Positions 1 to 6,457 are shown, counted from the stretch's first letter. The stretch is 8,335 nucleotides of DNA from Chloroflexota bacterium (GCA_025450255.1 JANWHV010000285.1:1-8335), one strand, 5' to 3'. Translations and numbers: made by a program. Notes: generated from the letters alone by a model not told the origin.

Positions 1-946
1 AACCGCGCGGCTTGTAGTACGCCGTGTAATTGGCATCAACCGCCGAAAAAATACTGACGCGGATCCGTTGCAGCCCCGCGTCGACGATTTCCTTGAGGCC
101 GTTGGTATGCCAGCCATTCGTGTTTATGTTGATAAACCCTCCGTGCTCGCCATGGGCCGGCAAGCGCTCGCGGACCAAGCGCACGGCGCGGGCGATCGCT
201 CGCCACCGATTCAGCGGATCGCCTTCGCAGCCCTGCCCAAAGCTTATGATCCGGTCGGGGCCGCCACTGAGATGCGCGATCGCGAGATCGGCAAGCTGCT
301 CGGAGCTTGGGGCTATGCGCAGGCGCGCCTGCGGCGACGGCACGTCGCCCAGTTGTTCCGAAATGCAACCGACGCACTGGGCGGAACAGGTTGGCGAGGC
401 GGGAAGGGCGCCCTCCCATCGTTCATAGAAGATATTCTGTGCCGTATAGCACCCGTACTCCAGCGCACAGGTACCCAGTTGGGCCAGCAATGGATCTCCA
501 GGTGCATGCGCAAGTCGCGCATCCACGCGTGCCTTGAGATCGGGGGTGTTGTATTGCGCCGGATCCCAACTGCCCGGCGCGTCGATTGGCACGTACGCGG
601 CGGAAAGGACGCCATCCACGGAGGCTACCGCGGTATAGCCGAAGAGCGGCAAACGATCGGCGCCCGCAATCTTTACATAGGACGGTAGACAGAGGCGAGC
701 ATAGCCGGTCGGCAGCAAGGCGCCAACCGCGACGTCGCGACCGGGCCTGAGTGTTTGGAGCTCACCACGAGCATCGTACCCCTGGGCTGTACAGCCTGGC
801 AATTGGCACAGCGTAGCACCGGCAGGCAGTGGCGACCATACACGAGGTCGCTCTGATCCGTTGAAGGTGAGGCCCGCTGGGCGCAGCCGTGGGTGCTCCA
901 GCAGCGTGCCGTCGGGTTGGGCATAGAGCAATCGAGCGCCTGGCAT
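1..946 (-). CDS. Uncharacterised radical SAM protein, C-terminus cut by window edge
   Basis: An open frame of 315 codons runs from ATG at 946 down to position 1 with no stop, so the C-terminus lies outside the window. Radical SAM signatures are visible. The 4Fe-4S/SAM motif TCSAQCVGC has C187, C191 and C194 (CxxxCxxC). ISFGQGCEGDPL (234-245) stands where the usual GGEP motif binds SAM. ININTNG (272-278) and IRVSIFSA (295-302) look like the next barrel strands, and YYKPRG (310-315) follows. An N-terminal region of about 180 residues precedes the cluster, with extra cysteines C160 and C166. From memory, it resembles an unassigned family that has this long N-terminal part followed by 'CALEYGC' and the cluster; this was not verified. 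The start at 946 is preferred because LLYAQPDGTLLEHP fits that family's N-terminus. An in-frame ATG at 1009 would add 21 residues. No Shine-Dalgarno lies at a normal distance from 946. The substrate is unknown. Confidence 0.88.
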   Translation of the reverse strand, partial: MPGARLLYAQPDGTLLEHPRLRPAGLTFNGSERPRVWSPLPAGATLCQLPGCTAQGYDARGELQTLRPGRDVAVGALLPTGYARLCLPSYVKIAGADRLPLFGYTAVASVDGVLSAAYVPIDAPGSWDPAQYNTPDLKARVDARLAHAPGDPLLAQLGTCALEYGCYTAQNIFYERWEGALPASPTCSAQCVGCISEQLGDVPSPQARLRIAPSSEQLADLAIAHLSGGPDRIISFGQGCEGDPLNRWRAIARAVRLVRERLPAHGEHGGFININTNGWHTNGLKEIVDAGLQRIRVSIFSAVDANYTAYYKPRG

Positions 947-949
947 CAG

Positions 950-958
950 TGCTATAAT
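950..958 (+). promoter_or_regulatory. Extended -10 promoter for the gat operon
   Basis: TGCTATAAT is a perfect extended -10 element (TG, one base, TATAAT at 953-958). No recognisable -35 hexamer sits 16-18 bp upstream, which is tolerated by extended -10 promoters. Predicted transcription would start near 964-966, giving an untranslated leader of about 75 nt before the preferred gatC start. It is the only good promoter-like element upstream of gatC. It lies between two divergent genes, partly overlapping the minus-strand -10 candidate. Confidence 0.6.
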
Positions 959-959
959 A
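954..959 (-). promoter_or_regulatory. Candidate -10 box for the radical SAM gene
   Basis: Read on the minus strand this is TATTAT, five of six matches to the consensus -10. It ends 7 nt before the ATG at 946, so transcription would begin at or next to the start codon and give a leaderless mRNA. That would agree with the absence of a well-placed Shine-Dalgarno; AGGA is about 18 nt upstream, too far. No convincing -35 is visible. A second TATTAT copy at 970-975 on the same strand is an alternative and would give a short leader. Confidence 0.35.
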
Positions 960-976
960 CAGGTTCCTGATAATAC
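954..976. repeat. ATAATAC direct repeat flanking a small palindrome
   Basis: ATAATAC occurs at 954-960 and again at 970-976, a 16-bp period. Between the copies is CAGGTTCCTG (960-969), an inverted repeat with 4-bp arms CAGG/CCTG around TT. The block sits on the predicted gat transcription start, where a repressor would act. It could equally be tandem -10 boxes, or chance in an AT-richer spacer. Regulatory function is inference only. Confidence 0.3.
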
Positions 977-1027
977 GGAGACGCCACTGTCACCGTAGGG
1001 TATAGTCATGTCTGGTGGAACTGGGGC

Positions 1028-1038
1028 GGGAGTCGGAG
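1028..1038 (+). promoter_or_regulatory. Shine-Dalgarno deciding the gatC start
   Basis: GGGAG at 1028-1032 lies 6 nt before the TTG at 1039, an ideal distance. A further GGAG at 1035-1038 abuts the start codon. The alternative in-frame GTG at 1015 has no comparable site in front of it. This is the main reason for choosing TTG. Confidence 0.55.
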
Positions 1039-1323
1039 TTGATCAGTCGCTCAGACGTGGAAAAGGTTGCACTGCTGGCCCGCCTGGAATTGAGCGATTC
1101 CGAGCTGGACCGCATGACTACCGATCTCGGCGGCATTCTCGATCATATAGCGGCATTGGCCGGACTGCCTACCGATCATGTTAGTCCAACATCGCAGGTG
1201 CTTGATCTGCGCAACATTTTGCGAGACGACTCCGTGCGCCCCTCTCTGCCGATGGAGGCCGTTCTGGCTAACGCACCCGATAGAGAAGACGGTAGCTTCC
1301 GCGTGCGGGCGGTCCTCGAGTGA
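1039..1323 (+). CDS. gatC: Aspartyl/glutamyl-tRNA amidotransferase subunit C
   Basis: GatC is the small subunit of the GatCAB amidotransferase. It wraps around GatA and GatB and stabilises the complex; it is not catalytic. The N-terminus MISRSDVEKVALLARLEL matches the family helix, followed by LDHIAAL, then LRNILRDDSVRPSL and the ending LANAPDREDGSFRV, all typical of GatC. Starting at TTG 1039 gives 94 residues, the usual family length. The in-frame GTG at 1015 would add eight residues (102 aa) that lack family character and a ribosome site. The stop TGA (1321-1323) overlaps the gatA ATG by one base, so translation is probably coupled. Identity is secure; only the start codon is open. Confidence 0.93.
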   Translation: MISRSDVEKVALLARLELSDSELDRMTTDLGGILDHIAALAGLPTDHVSPTSQVLDLRNILRDDSVRPSLPMEAVLANAPDREDGSFRVRAVLE

Positions 1324-2789
1324 TGAGCCGCCAGTCCTTACCATTGCACGCATTGACAATTCACGAAACATCGGATCTCCTGGCGAGCGGCCAGATAACG
1401 GCGCGTGAGCTGACGGCGTCGGTGCTCGATCGCATGAGCGATGTCGACGATCGTGTCAAGGCGTTTATCACGCGGCTCGAGGATCGCGCGATGTTTCAGG
1501 CCGAGGAAGCGGATCGCCGGATCAGACGCGGCGATCGCGGTGAACTGCTCGGCATTCCAATCGCGCTGAAGGATGTACTGTGCTTGAACGGCGAACGGAC
1601 TACCGCCGCGTCCCGCATTCTGGAACACTTCATTCCTCCCTACTCCGCCACGGTGGTAACGCGCCTGGAGGAGCAGGGAGCGGTGTTTATCGGCAAGACG
1701 AATCTCGACGAATTCGCCATGGGCAGCTCGACCGAGCACAGCGCGTTTTTCCCGACGCACAATCCCTGGAACCTCGACACGGTGCCAGGCGGGTCAAGCG
1801 GCGGCTCAGCGGCGGCGGTCGCGGCGGACATGGCACTTGGCGCGTTGGGCTCGGACACCGGCGGATCGATACGTCAGCCCGCGGCCCTGTGCGGCGTGGT
1901 TGGCTTCAAACCCACCTACGGCCGCGTGTCGCGCTATGGGTTGCTTGCCTTCGCGTCGTCGCTTGACCAGATCGGCCCGTTTGCGAAAGACGTGACCGAT
2001 TGCGCGATCATGCTGCAAGCTATCGCCGGTCACGATCCGCTGGATTCAACCACATCACCGCTACCAGTGCCCAACTATACAGCAGCCCTTCAGGCTGATT
2101 TACGGGGCGTCCGGCTTGGCGTACCGAAGGAATACTTCGTGGAAGGCATGCAGCCGGGGATGGACGAGATCGTTCGCGGCGCCATGGACGCGCTCAAGGC
2201 GCAAGGCGCCGACCTGGTGGAAGTATCGCTTCCGGCCACGCCATACGCGCTACCGACGTACTATATTATCGCGCCGGCGGAAGCGAGCGCGAACCTTGCG
2301 CGCTACGACGGCATAAAGTACGGCTACTCGGCCGGCGCCGCCAGCATGTGGGAAAACTATGGCCGCACGCGCGGCCGTGGCTTTGGCGCCGAGGTAAAGC
2401 GCCGCATCATGCTCGGCACATACGCCCTATCCGAAGGATACGCGGATCAATACTACCGGCAGGCGCAGAAGGTGCGAACGGTGATTAAGGCGGAATTCGA
2501 TGAAGTGTTCCGCTCTTGCGACGCCTTGGTGTCGCCGGTTTCGCCCATCGTCGCCTTTAAATTGGGCCAGAAATTGCACGACCCGTATCAAATGTATTTG
2601 TGCGACGTGTGTACGTTGCCGGCAAACATCGCGGGCATCCCAGGCATATCGGTGCCGTGCGGCATGTTGGATGGCTTGCCGGTAGGCTTGCAGGTTTTGG
2701 CTCCCGCCTTTGACGAGATGACCGCGCTCCACATCGCCTACGCATTCGAGCAAAGCGGCCATTTCACACCAGGAAAGCCAGATCTGTAA
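1323..2789 (+). CDS. gatA: Glutamyl-tRNA(Gln)/aspartyl-tRNA(Asn) amidotransferase subunit A
   Basis: GatA is the glutaminase half of GatCAB. It hydrolyses glutamine and releases ammonia that travels to GatB. The 488-residue length is normal. Amidase-signature residues are in place: the catalytic Lys in IPIALKD (K83), the cis-Ser in GGSSGGSA (S158) and the nucleophile in GSDTGGSIRQPA (S182). Their spacing of 75 and 99 residues from Lys is what I recall for Staphylococcus GatA (K79/S154/S178). Downstream, FKPTYGRVSRYGLLAFASSL and LPANIAGIPGISVPCG are typical. The ATG at 1323 shares its A with the gatC stop. A GTG at 1320 directly before it would add one residue. No strong Shine-Dalgarno is seen, in keeping with coupling to gatC. 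No missing catalytic residue. Confidence 0.97.
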   Translation: MSRQSLPLHALTIHETSDLLASGQITARELTASVLDRMSDVDDRVKAFITRLEDRAMFQAEEADRRIRRGDRGELLGIPIALKDVLCLNGERTTAASRILEHFIPPYSATVVTRLEEQGAVFIGKTNLDEFAMGSSTEHSAFFPTHNPWNLDTVPGGSSGGSAAAVAADMALGALGSDTGGSIRQPAALCGVVGFKPTYGRVSRYGLLAFASSLDQIGPFAKDVTDCAIMLQAIAGHDPLDSTTSPLPVPNYTAALQADLRGVRLGVPKEYFVEGMQPGMDEIVRGAMDALKAQGADLVEVSLPATPYALPTYYIIAPAEASANLARYDGIKYGYSAGAASMWENYGRTRGRGFGAEVKRRIMLGTYALSEGYADQYYRQAQKVRTVIKAEFDEVFRSCDALVSPVSPIVAFKLGQKLHDPYQMYLCDVCTLPANIAGIPGISVPCGMLDGLPVGLQVLAPAFDEMTALHIAYAFEQSGHFTPGKPDL

Positions 2790-2798
2790 CGACGTTTC

Positions 2799-2841
2799 AT
2801 TCATCCGCTATGGAGCGCGCCCACAGGCGCCGGGGATGAAT
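2799..2841 (+). other. Stem-loop in the gatA-gatB gap
   Basis: A perfect 8-bp inverted repeat, ATTCATCC (2799-2806) and GGATGAAT (2834-2841), encloses a second perfect 5-bp stem, GCGCC (2817-2821) and GGCGC (2826-2830), with a CACA loop. No T-run follows, so it is not a classic terminator. It ends about 27 nt before the gatB Shine-Dalgarno. It could mark an mRNA processing site, protect the mRNA or tune gatB output. The pairing is directly visible; the role is inference. Confidence 0.4.
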
Positions 2842-2868
2842 AGCCAACAGGCAGCTACGAGAAAAGAC

Positions 2869-2875
2869 GAGGGAG
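2869..2875 (+). promoter_or_regulatory. Shine-Dalgarno deciding the gatB start
   Basis: GAGGGAG sits 5 nt before ATG 2881 and decides between this start and the in-frame ATG at 2836, which would add 15 residues without family character. Confidence 0.7.
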
Positions 2876-2880
2876 CGAAC

Positions 2881-4323
2881 ATGGCCTGGGAACCCGTTAT
2901 CGGGCTTGAAATCCATGCACAATTGCTTACCAGGAGCAAGATGTTTTGCGGCTGCAGCGCGGCATACGCGGACGCGGCGCCCAACTCGCATGTCTGCCCA
3001 GTGTGCGCTGGTATGCCCGGCGTGTTGCCCGTGGCGAATCGCGAAGCAGTGCGGTATACCTTGATGACCGCGCTCGCGCTTCACTGCGAGATTCCTGACT
3101 TCAGCAAATTTGACCGGAAGAATTACTTTTATCCTGACTTGCCGAAGGGCTACCAGATTTCGCAGTTCGATCTGCCGCTGTCGCGCGGTGGTTTCCTGGA
3201 TATTGACCTCGACGGCACGTCGAAACGAGTGGGTATCACGCGCGTGCACCTGGAGGAAGATACCGGGAAGTCGATCCATCCGGGCGGCGGATACAGCCTG
3301 GTGGATCTCAATCGCTGCGGCATCCCGCTCATGGAGATTGTCAGCGAGCCGCATCTGCGTTCCGCCGAAGAGGCGAGGCGATACTTCATGCGCATCCGCA
3401 GCGTGCTGCTATATCTCGGCGTCAACAACGGCGACATGTCCAAAGGCTGTCTGCGATGCGACGCAAACGTGTCGGTCCGTCGCGCGGGAACGACTGAATT
3501 CGGCACCAAGACCGAGATTAAGAATATGAACAGCTTTCGCTCGGTTAAGCTCGCGATCGAGTACGAGATTGCGCGCCAGATCCGGGTTCTGGAGGGCGGC
3601 GGCGGCGTCCGGCAAGAAACCTGGGGCTGGAACGAAGATGTCCGGCAGACACAGTTGCAACGAAGCAAGGAAGGCTCCCACGATTACCGATATTTCCCCG
3701 AGCCCGATCTGCCGCCGTTGGTGATCGAACGCGCCTGGATTGAGGAGATTCGGTCCAGCCTTCCCGAGATGGCCGGCGATCGCGCGGCGCGACTGGTCCG
3801 AGAATACGTGCTCTCGGACGCGGACGCCAACCAATTAACGACATCTCGGGCCATGGCGGACCTGTTCGAGCATACGGCCGCGCTTCTGGAGGGGGAAAAA
3901 CGCGAGGCGGCTAAATGGCTGTTGGGCGAATTCCAGCGTTTGCTCAACGAAAGCGGCCTGGAGGCCGAGGAGCAGGCGACTGTTCGCCCCGCCGGACTGG
4001 CCGCCCTGATCAAGATGGTCGAGGTCGGGGAAGTGAGTTCTACGGCCGCCAAGACGGCATTCGAACAATACTTCCGCACGGGCGAGGATCCGGTGGCAAT
4101 CGTCGCCGACCTCGGCCTGCGCCAGGTGAGCGACCGGGCCAGCCTTGAGCCATTCGCGCGCAAGGCTATCGCCGAGAACGCGAATGCCGTGGCGGACTAT
4201 AAGCGCGGCAAGGCGCAAGCCCTCGGACGCATGGTCGGCGCGGTGATGAAGGAGATGCGCGGCGCGAACCCGTCACTGGTCGGCGAATTGTTGCGTGAGC
4301 TCATTAACGAACAGGCTGAATAG
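2881..4323 (+). CDS. gatB: Aspartyl/glutamyl-tRNA amidotransferase subunit B
   Basis: GatB binds the misacylated tRNA, activates the Glu or Asp side chain with ATP and transfers ammonia from GatA to form Gln-tRNA(Gln) or Asn-tRNA(Asn). The start at 2881 gives the classic N-terminus MAWEPVIGLEIHAQL and 480 residues, the normal length. The catalytic cradle shows FDRKNYFYPDLPKGYQISQ (77-95) and VHLEEDTGKSIH (122-133), with E125 in the expected metal/ATP site. Four cysteines, C23 and C25 (FCGC) plus C39 and C42 (CPVC), look like a zinc site, which some but not all GatB proteins have. RCDANVSVR and GSHDYRYFPEPDLPPL follow. The helical linker and C-terminal YqeY-like tail domain that grips the tRNA end the protein (KGKAQALGRMVGAVMKEM region). 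It lies 91 bp after gatA and 15 bp before the methyltransferase gene. Confidence 0.97.
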   Translation: MAWEPVIGLEIHAQLLTRSKMFCGCSAAYADAAPNSHVCPVCAGMPGVLPVANREAVRYTLMTALALHCEIPDFSKFDRKNYFYPDLPKGYQISQFDLPLSRGGFLDIDLDGTSKRVGITRVHLEEDTGKSIHPGGGYSLVDLNRCGIPLMEIVSEPHLRSAEEARRYFMRIRSVLLYLGVNNGDMSKGCLRCDANVSVRRAGTTEFGTKTEIKNMNSFRSVKLAIEYEIARQIRVLEGGGGVRQETWGWNEDVRQTQLQRSKEGSHDYRYFPEPDLPPLVIERAWIEEIRSSLPEMAGDRAARLVREYVLSDADANQLTTSRAMADLFEHTAALLEGEKREAAKWLLGEFQRLLNESGLEAEEQATVRPAGLAALIKMVEVGEVSSTAAKTAFEQYFRTGEDPVAIVADLGLRQVSDRASLEPFARKAIAENANAVADYKRGKAQALGRMVGAVMKEMRGANPSLVGELLRELINEQAE

Positions 4324-4338
4324 GACGGCAACGCCGGC

Positions 4339-5730
4339 ATGACGGATCCTTTGCAAGGCACGAGCGCGACTGACATGGAACTGATGGCGCCGATCCAGGG
4401 TGGCCAGATGCTGGCGCGCCTTTCCGGCCAGGTAGTCTTCGTACACGGCGGTATCCCCGGTGAGGTCGTCACCATCGGCGAGGCGGCGCGCAAGCGAGGA
4501 TATTTGGAGGCGGACGCGGTAGCGGCTGCAAAAGTCGTCGCGTCCAGGGTCGAGCCGGCCTGCCCGTTCTTTGGCGAAAACGGGCGCCGGCGCGGCAGCC
4601 TGACCGCGCCCGCGCCCGTGCAAGGCTCCGTCTGTGGTGGATGCCAGTACCAGCACATTGCGTACGAGAAGCAACTGGCAATCAAATCTCAAGTCCTACG
4701 CGAGCAACTGCGCAGAGTCGGCAAGATCATCGATGCACCGGCACGGGAGATGGAACCGTCGCCGTCACCCTACAACTATCGAAACAAAGCGTCGTGGCTC
4801 ATTACCGAGGATGGCGAGTTGGCATATCACGAGGCGCGAAGCCACCAGGCCGTGCCGGTATCAGAGTGTCACCTGCTTTCGGCAAGTGTCCATCGGGTTT
4901 TTGATGATCTTCGCGTCGCTTCGACTGAGATCGGTATAGGAGGTCTCGTGCGAGGCATCGAGGCACGGACGCTGCCCACGCGAGACGGGGAGCGCGGCAG
5001 CCTGCTGCTCACGCTCGACGCCGCGACATCCGTGGCCGAGGCAGTCGCCTTGGGAGAAGCGCTCCTCGACGCGTGCCCGACTATCCATGGCGTCACCGCG
5101 GTCACAAGCGATCGGGATTCCGCGCCGGCGACGCTCGCGGGCGATGCGCGTATTCATGCCGCGTTTGGGGATGAGCAATTCTGGTTGTCGCCGACCACCT
5201 TTTTTCAGGTGAATACGGCGGTCGCCGAGGCCATGTCACGCTACGTGCTTGGCCTGCTTGGCGCTGTCGAAGGCAAGCTCGTCGCCGATGTCTACAGCGG
5301 AGCTGGTGTGTTCACGCTGCCAATCGCTCGACAGGCCGATGCCGTGATAGCGATTGAGGTCGACGCCGTAGCGGTGGCGGATGCGCGCGACACTATGACG
5401 CGCGAAGGTCTGGAAAATATTACGCTGCTGCATGGCGACGCCGGGTATAACCTCCGATCGCTATTGCCTGGCAGCGCGCACGTCGTGATAATTGACCCGC
5501 CGCGTAGCGGCTGCTCGCCGGAAGTGTTGCGGCAATTGGCACGAGTCAAAGCCCCACGCTTGATCTACGTATCGTGCGATCCGGCGACGCTGGCGCGGGA
5601 CCTGCGGTTCTTAATGGACCATGGCTATCAACTTGAATCCGTACGACCGTTCGACCTGTTCCCCCAAACAGCCCACATCGAAAGTGTGTCGACGCTGAAG
5701 CTGCCCCGAAAGCTTCAGGCACGGCGCTGA
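4339..5730 (+). CDS. rlmD: RlmD-like 23S rRNA (uracil-5)-methyltransferase, TrmA/RumA family
   Basis: SAM-dependent enzyme predicted to methylate C5 of a uridine in 23S rRNA (U1939 in E. coli RlmD; the exact target here is not provable). Domain order over 463 residues: an N-terminal TRAM-type RNA-binding domain (about 13-70, with GQVVFVHGGIPGEVV); 4Fe-4S ligands C75, C99, C102 and C177; a central RNA-binding region; and the methyltransferase fold with FQVN (289-292), DVYSGAGVF (317-325), DPPRSG (386-391), the nucleophile C413 in YVSCDPATLARDL and the general-base Glu E448 in HIESVSTL. Oddity: the usual CPxFGxCGGC cluster motif is split by about 18 extra residues (80-97). The start at 4339 lacks a clear Shine-Dalgarno; ATG 4375 (M13) is an alternative just before the TRAM domain. 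It lies 15 bp after gatB and is probably co-transcribed. RlmCD-like dual specificity is possible. Confidence 0.92.
   Translation: MTDPLQGTSATDMELMAPIQGGQMLARLSGQVVFVHGGIPGEVVTIGEAARKRGYLEADAVAAAKVVASRVEPACPFFGENGRRRGSLTAPAPVQGSVCGGCQYQHIAYEKQLAIKSQVLREQLRRVGKIIDAPAREMEPSPSPYNYRNKASWLITEDGELAYHEARSHQAVPVSECHLLSASVHRVFDDLRVASTEIGIGGLVRGIEARTLPTRDGERGSLLLTLDAATSVAEAVALGEALLDACPTIHGVTAVTSDRDSAPATLAGDARIHAAFGDEQFWLSPTTFFQVNTAVAEAMSRYVLGLLGAVEGKLVADVYSGAGVFTLPIARQADAVIAIEVDAVAVADARDTMTREGLENITLLHGDAGYNLRSLLPGSAHVVIIDPPRSGCSPEVLRQLARVKAPRLIYVSCDPATLARDLRFLMDHGYQLESVRPFDLFPQTAHIESVSTLKLPRKLQARR
5695..5718 (+). other. Hairpin at the 3' end of the methyltransferase gene
   Basis: CTGAAGCT (5695-5702) and AGCTTCAG (5711-5718) form a perfect 8-bp stem with an 8-nt loop, 9 nt before the stop codon at 5728-5730. 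It is inside the coding sequence, where it encodes a lysine/leucine-rich end. No T-tract follows, so it is not an intrinsic terminator by the usual rule. It may cap the operon mRNA or be incidental. Confidence 0.3.
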
Positions 5731-5784
5731 TACGCGGTATGCGCGCGGCCCCGGCCGATGTCGCTAGCCACCCCAGACGGGTAC

Positions 5785-5813
5785 TTGTCAGGGCGCTGCT
5801 TCCATTGTATGGT
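5785..5813 (+). promoter_or_regulatory. Sigma-70-type promoter for the three-gene downstream unit
   Basis: TTGTCA (5785-5790, five of six to consensus) and TATGGT (5808-5813, four of six) are separated by the ideal 17 bp in the 94-bp gap after the methyltransferase gene. The start of transcription would fall near 5819-5821. This splits the downstream genes from the gat operon, although read-through is possible because no terminator is seen between them. It also bears on the next gene's start codon. Confidence 0.5.
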
Positions 5814-5824
5814 GCGAAGGCGGA

Positions 5825-6457
5825 ATGCCTCGGATTGGCTATAGCATGGTGCTCGATAAGATGGACAACCAGCCCCAAACACCCACTGAAGAGAATGAAG
5901 GCGCGCTCGTACTGAATGATGAGGCCCTTGACGCGGCAATCGAAACGAAGCGGGCGAGTGCCGGCGAATACGAGCGTGCCTTCATCAAGGCTCGGCAACT
6001 CTTTGATGCCGAGCGTCGCGCCTTACGAGCACTGGAAGAGGAGCGCAATCAACGGCAGTTACGGGCGGCTGGTCTTCCCGCGCCACGGGAGGCTGCTACG
6101 AAGCCGCGCCGCAAGCGAAGCACGACCGGGATGGACGCGGTGCTCGGCCGGGACGGCATTGACCCCAATGCGCCGTTAAGCGCCTTCTTCCTGATGTCGC
6201 TACAACGCCAGGAAATCATTCTTAACCCAGCAGGGGAGCGGGACGCTCAAACCCTTGCATTTGTAGACAAGGAGACACAGAGCTTGCTTGAAGCGCGGAC
6301 GTTTGGCGAGGCGCGTGTATTGCTCGAGCAGGGGCATGCCCTGGGCAGGCCCGGCGTGCCGCTCCAGCGGCAGGCTGCGTGGTATGTCGATCAGGGCAAG
6401 ACGGGTTGGTTGCGACTCGACCAGATATTTGTAGAACAACGACTGGAGGGCGTCTAA
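5825..6457 (+). CDS. Hypothetical cytoplasmic protein with central coiled coil
   Basis: A 210-residue protein I do not recognise. It has no signal peptide or membrane segment. Residues about 36-82 are rich in Ala, Glu, Arg and Leu and look like one long helix or coiled coil. A basic linker (PRRKR, 94-98) follows. The C-terminal part (102-210) looks like a folded domain, with DAVLGRDGIDPNAPLSAFFL and a Trp/Tyr-containing end (AAWYVDQGKTGWLRLDQIF). Start choice is uncertain. ATG 5825 has GAAGG 4 nt upstream, but the predicted transcription start (about 5820) would leave that site out of the mRNA. In-frame ATGs at 5846 (M8) and 5861 (M13) give shorter forms. Its stop TAA shares a base with the next ATG, which implies coupled translation with the secreted protein. 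A role as cytoplasmic partner of that protein is inference from position only. Confidence 0.8.
   Translation: MPRIGYSMVLDKMDNQPQTPTEENEGALVLNDEALDAAIETKRASAGEYERAFIKARQLFDAERRALRALEEERNQRQLRAAGLPAPREAATKPRRKRSTTGMDAVLGRDGIDPNAPLSAFFLMSLQRQEIILNPAGERDAQTLAFVDKETQSLLEARTFGEARVLLEQGHALGRPGVPLQRQAAWYVDQGKTGWLRLDQIFVEQRLEGV
6445..6450 (+). promoter_or_regulatory. Shine-Dalgarno deciding the start of the secreted protein
   Basis: GGAGGG, inside the end of the upstream gene, is 6 nt from ATG 6457. It favours that start over the longer open frame, which reaches back to a GTG at 6379 and would bury the signal peptide inside the protein. Confidence 0.65.

Noticed and set aside
30..688. Plus-strand open frames (132 and 206 codons) at the left end
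   Set aside because: They are antisense shadows of the radical SAM gene, whose minus-strand frame carries the CxxxCxxC motif and other family signatures; the plus-strand translations show none.
1008..1184. Short open frame from ATG 1008 (58 codons, Gly-rich start) overlapping gatC out of frame, a possible upstream peptide
   Set aside because: There is no ribosome site, and most of it lies inside gatC, whose frame explains the sequence; the glycine-rich start is a by-product of G-rich bases around the gatC ribosome site.
4326..4336. CGGC-AAC-GCCG mini-hairpin just before the methyltransferase start
   Set aside because: Four base pairs with a three-base loop in GC-rich DNA is expected by chance, and no function is supported.
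5746..5757. CGGCCCCGGCCG palindrome after the methyltransferase gene, considered as a terminator
   Set aside because: The stem is only about 4 bp once a loop is allowed, and no T-tract follows.
6379..6456. GTG-initiated extension of the secreted protein
   Set aside because: It lies in the upstream gene, has no ribosome site and would place the signal peptide internally; ATG 6457 has GGAGGG at the right distance.
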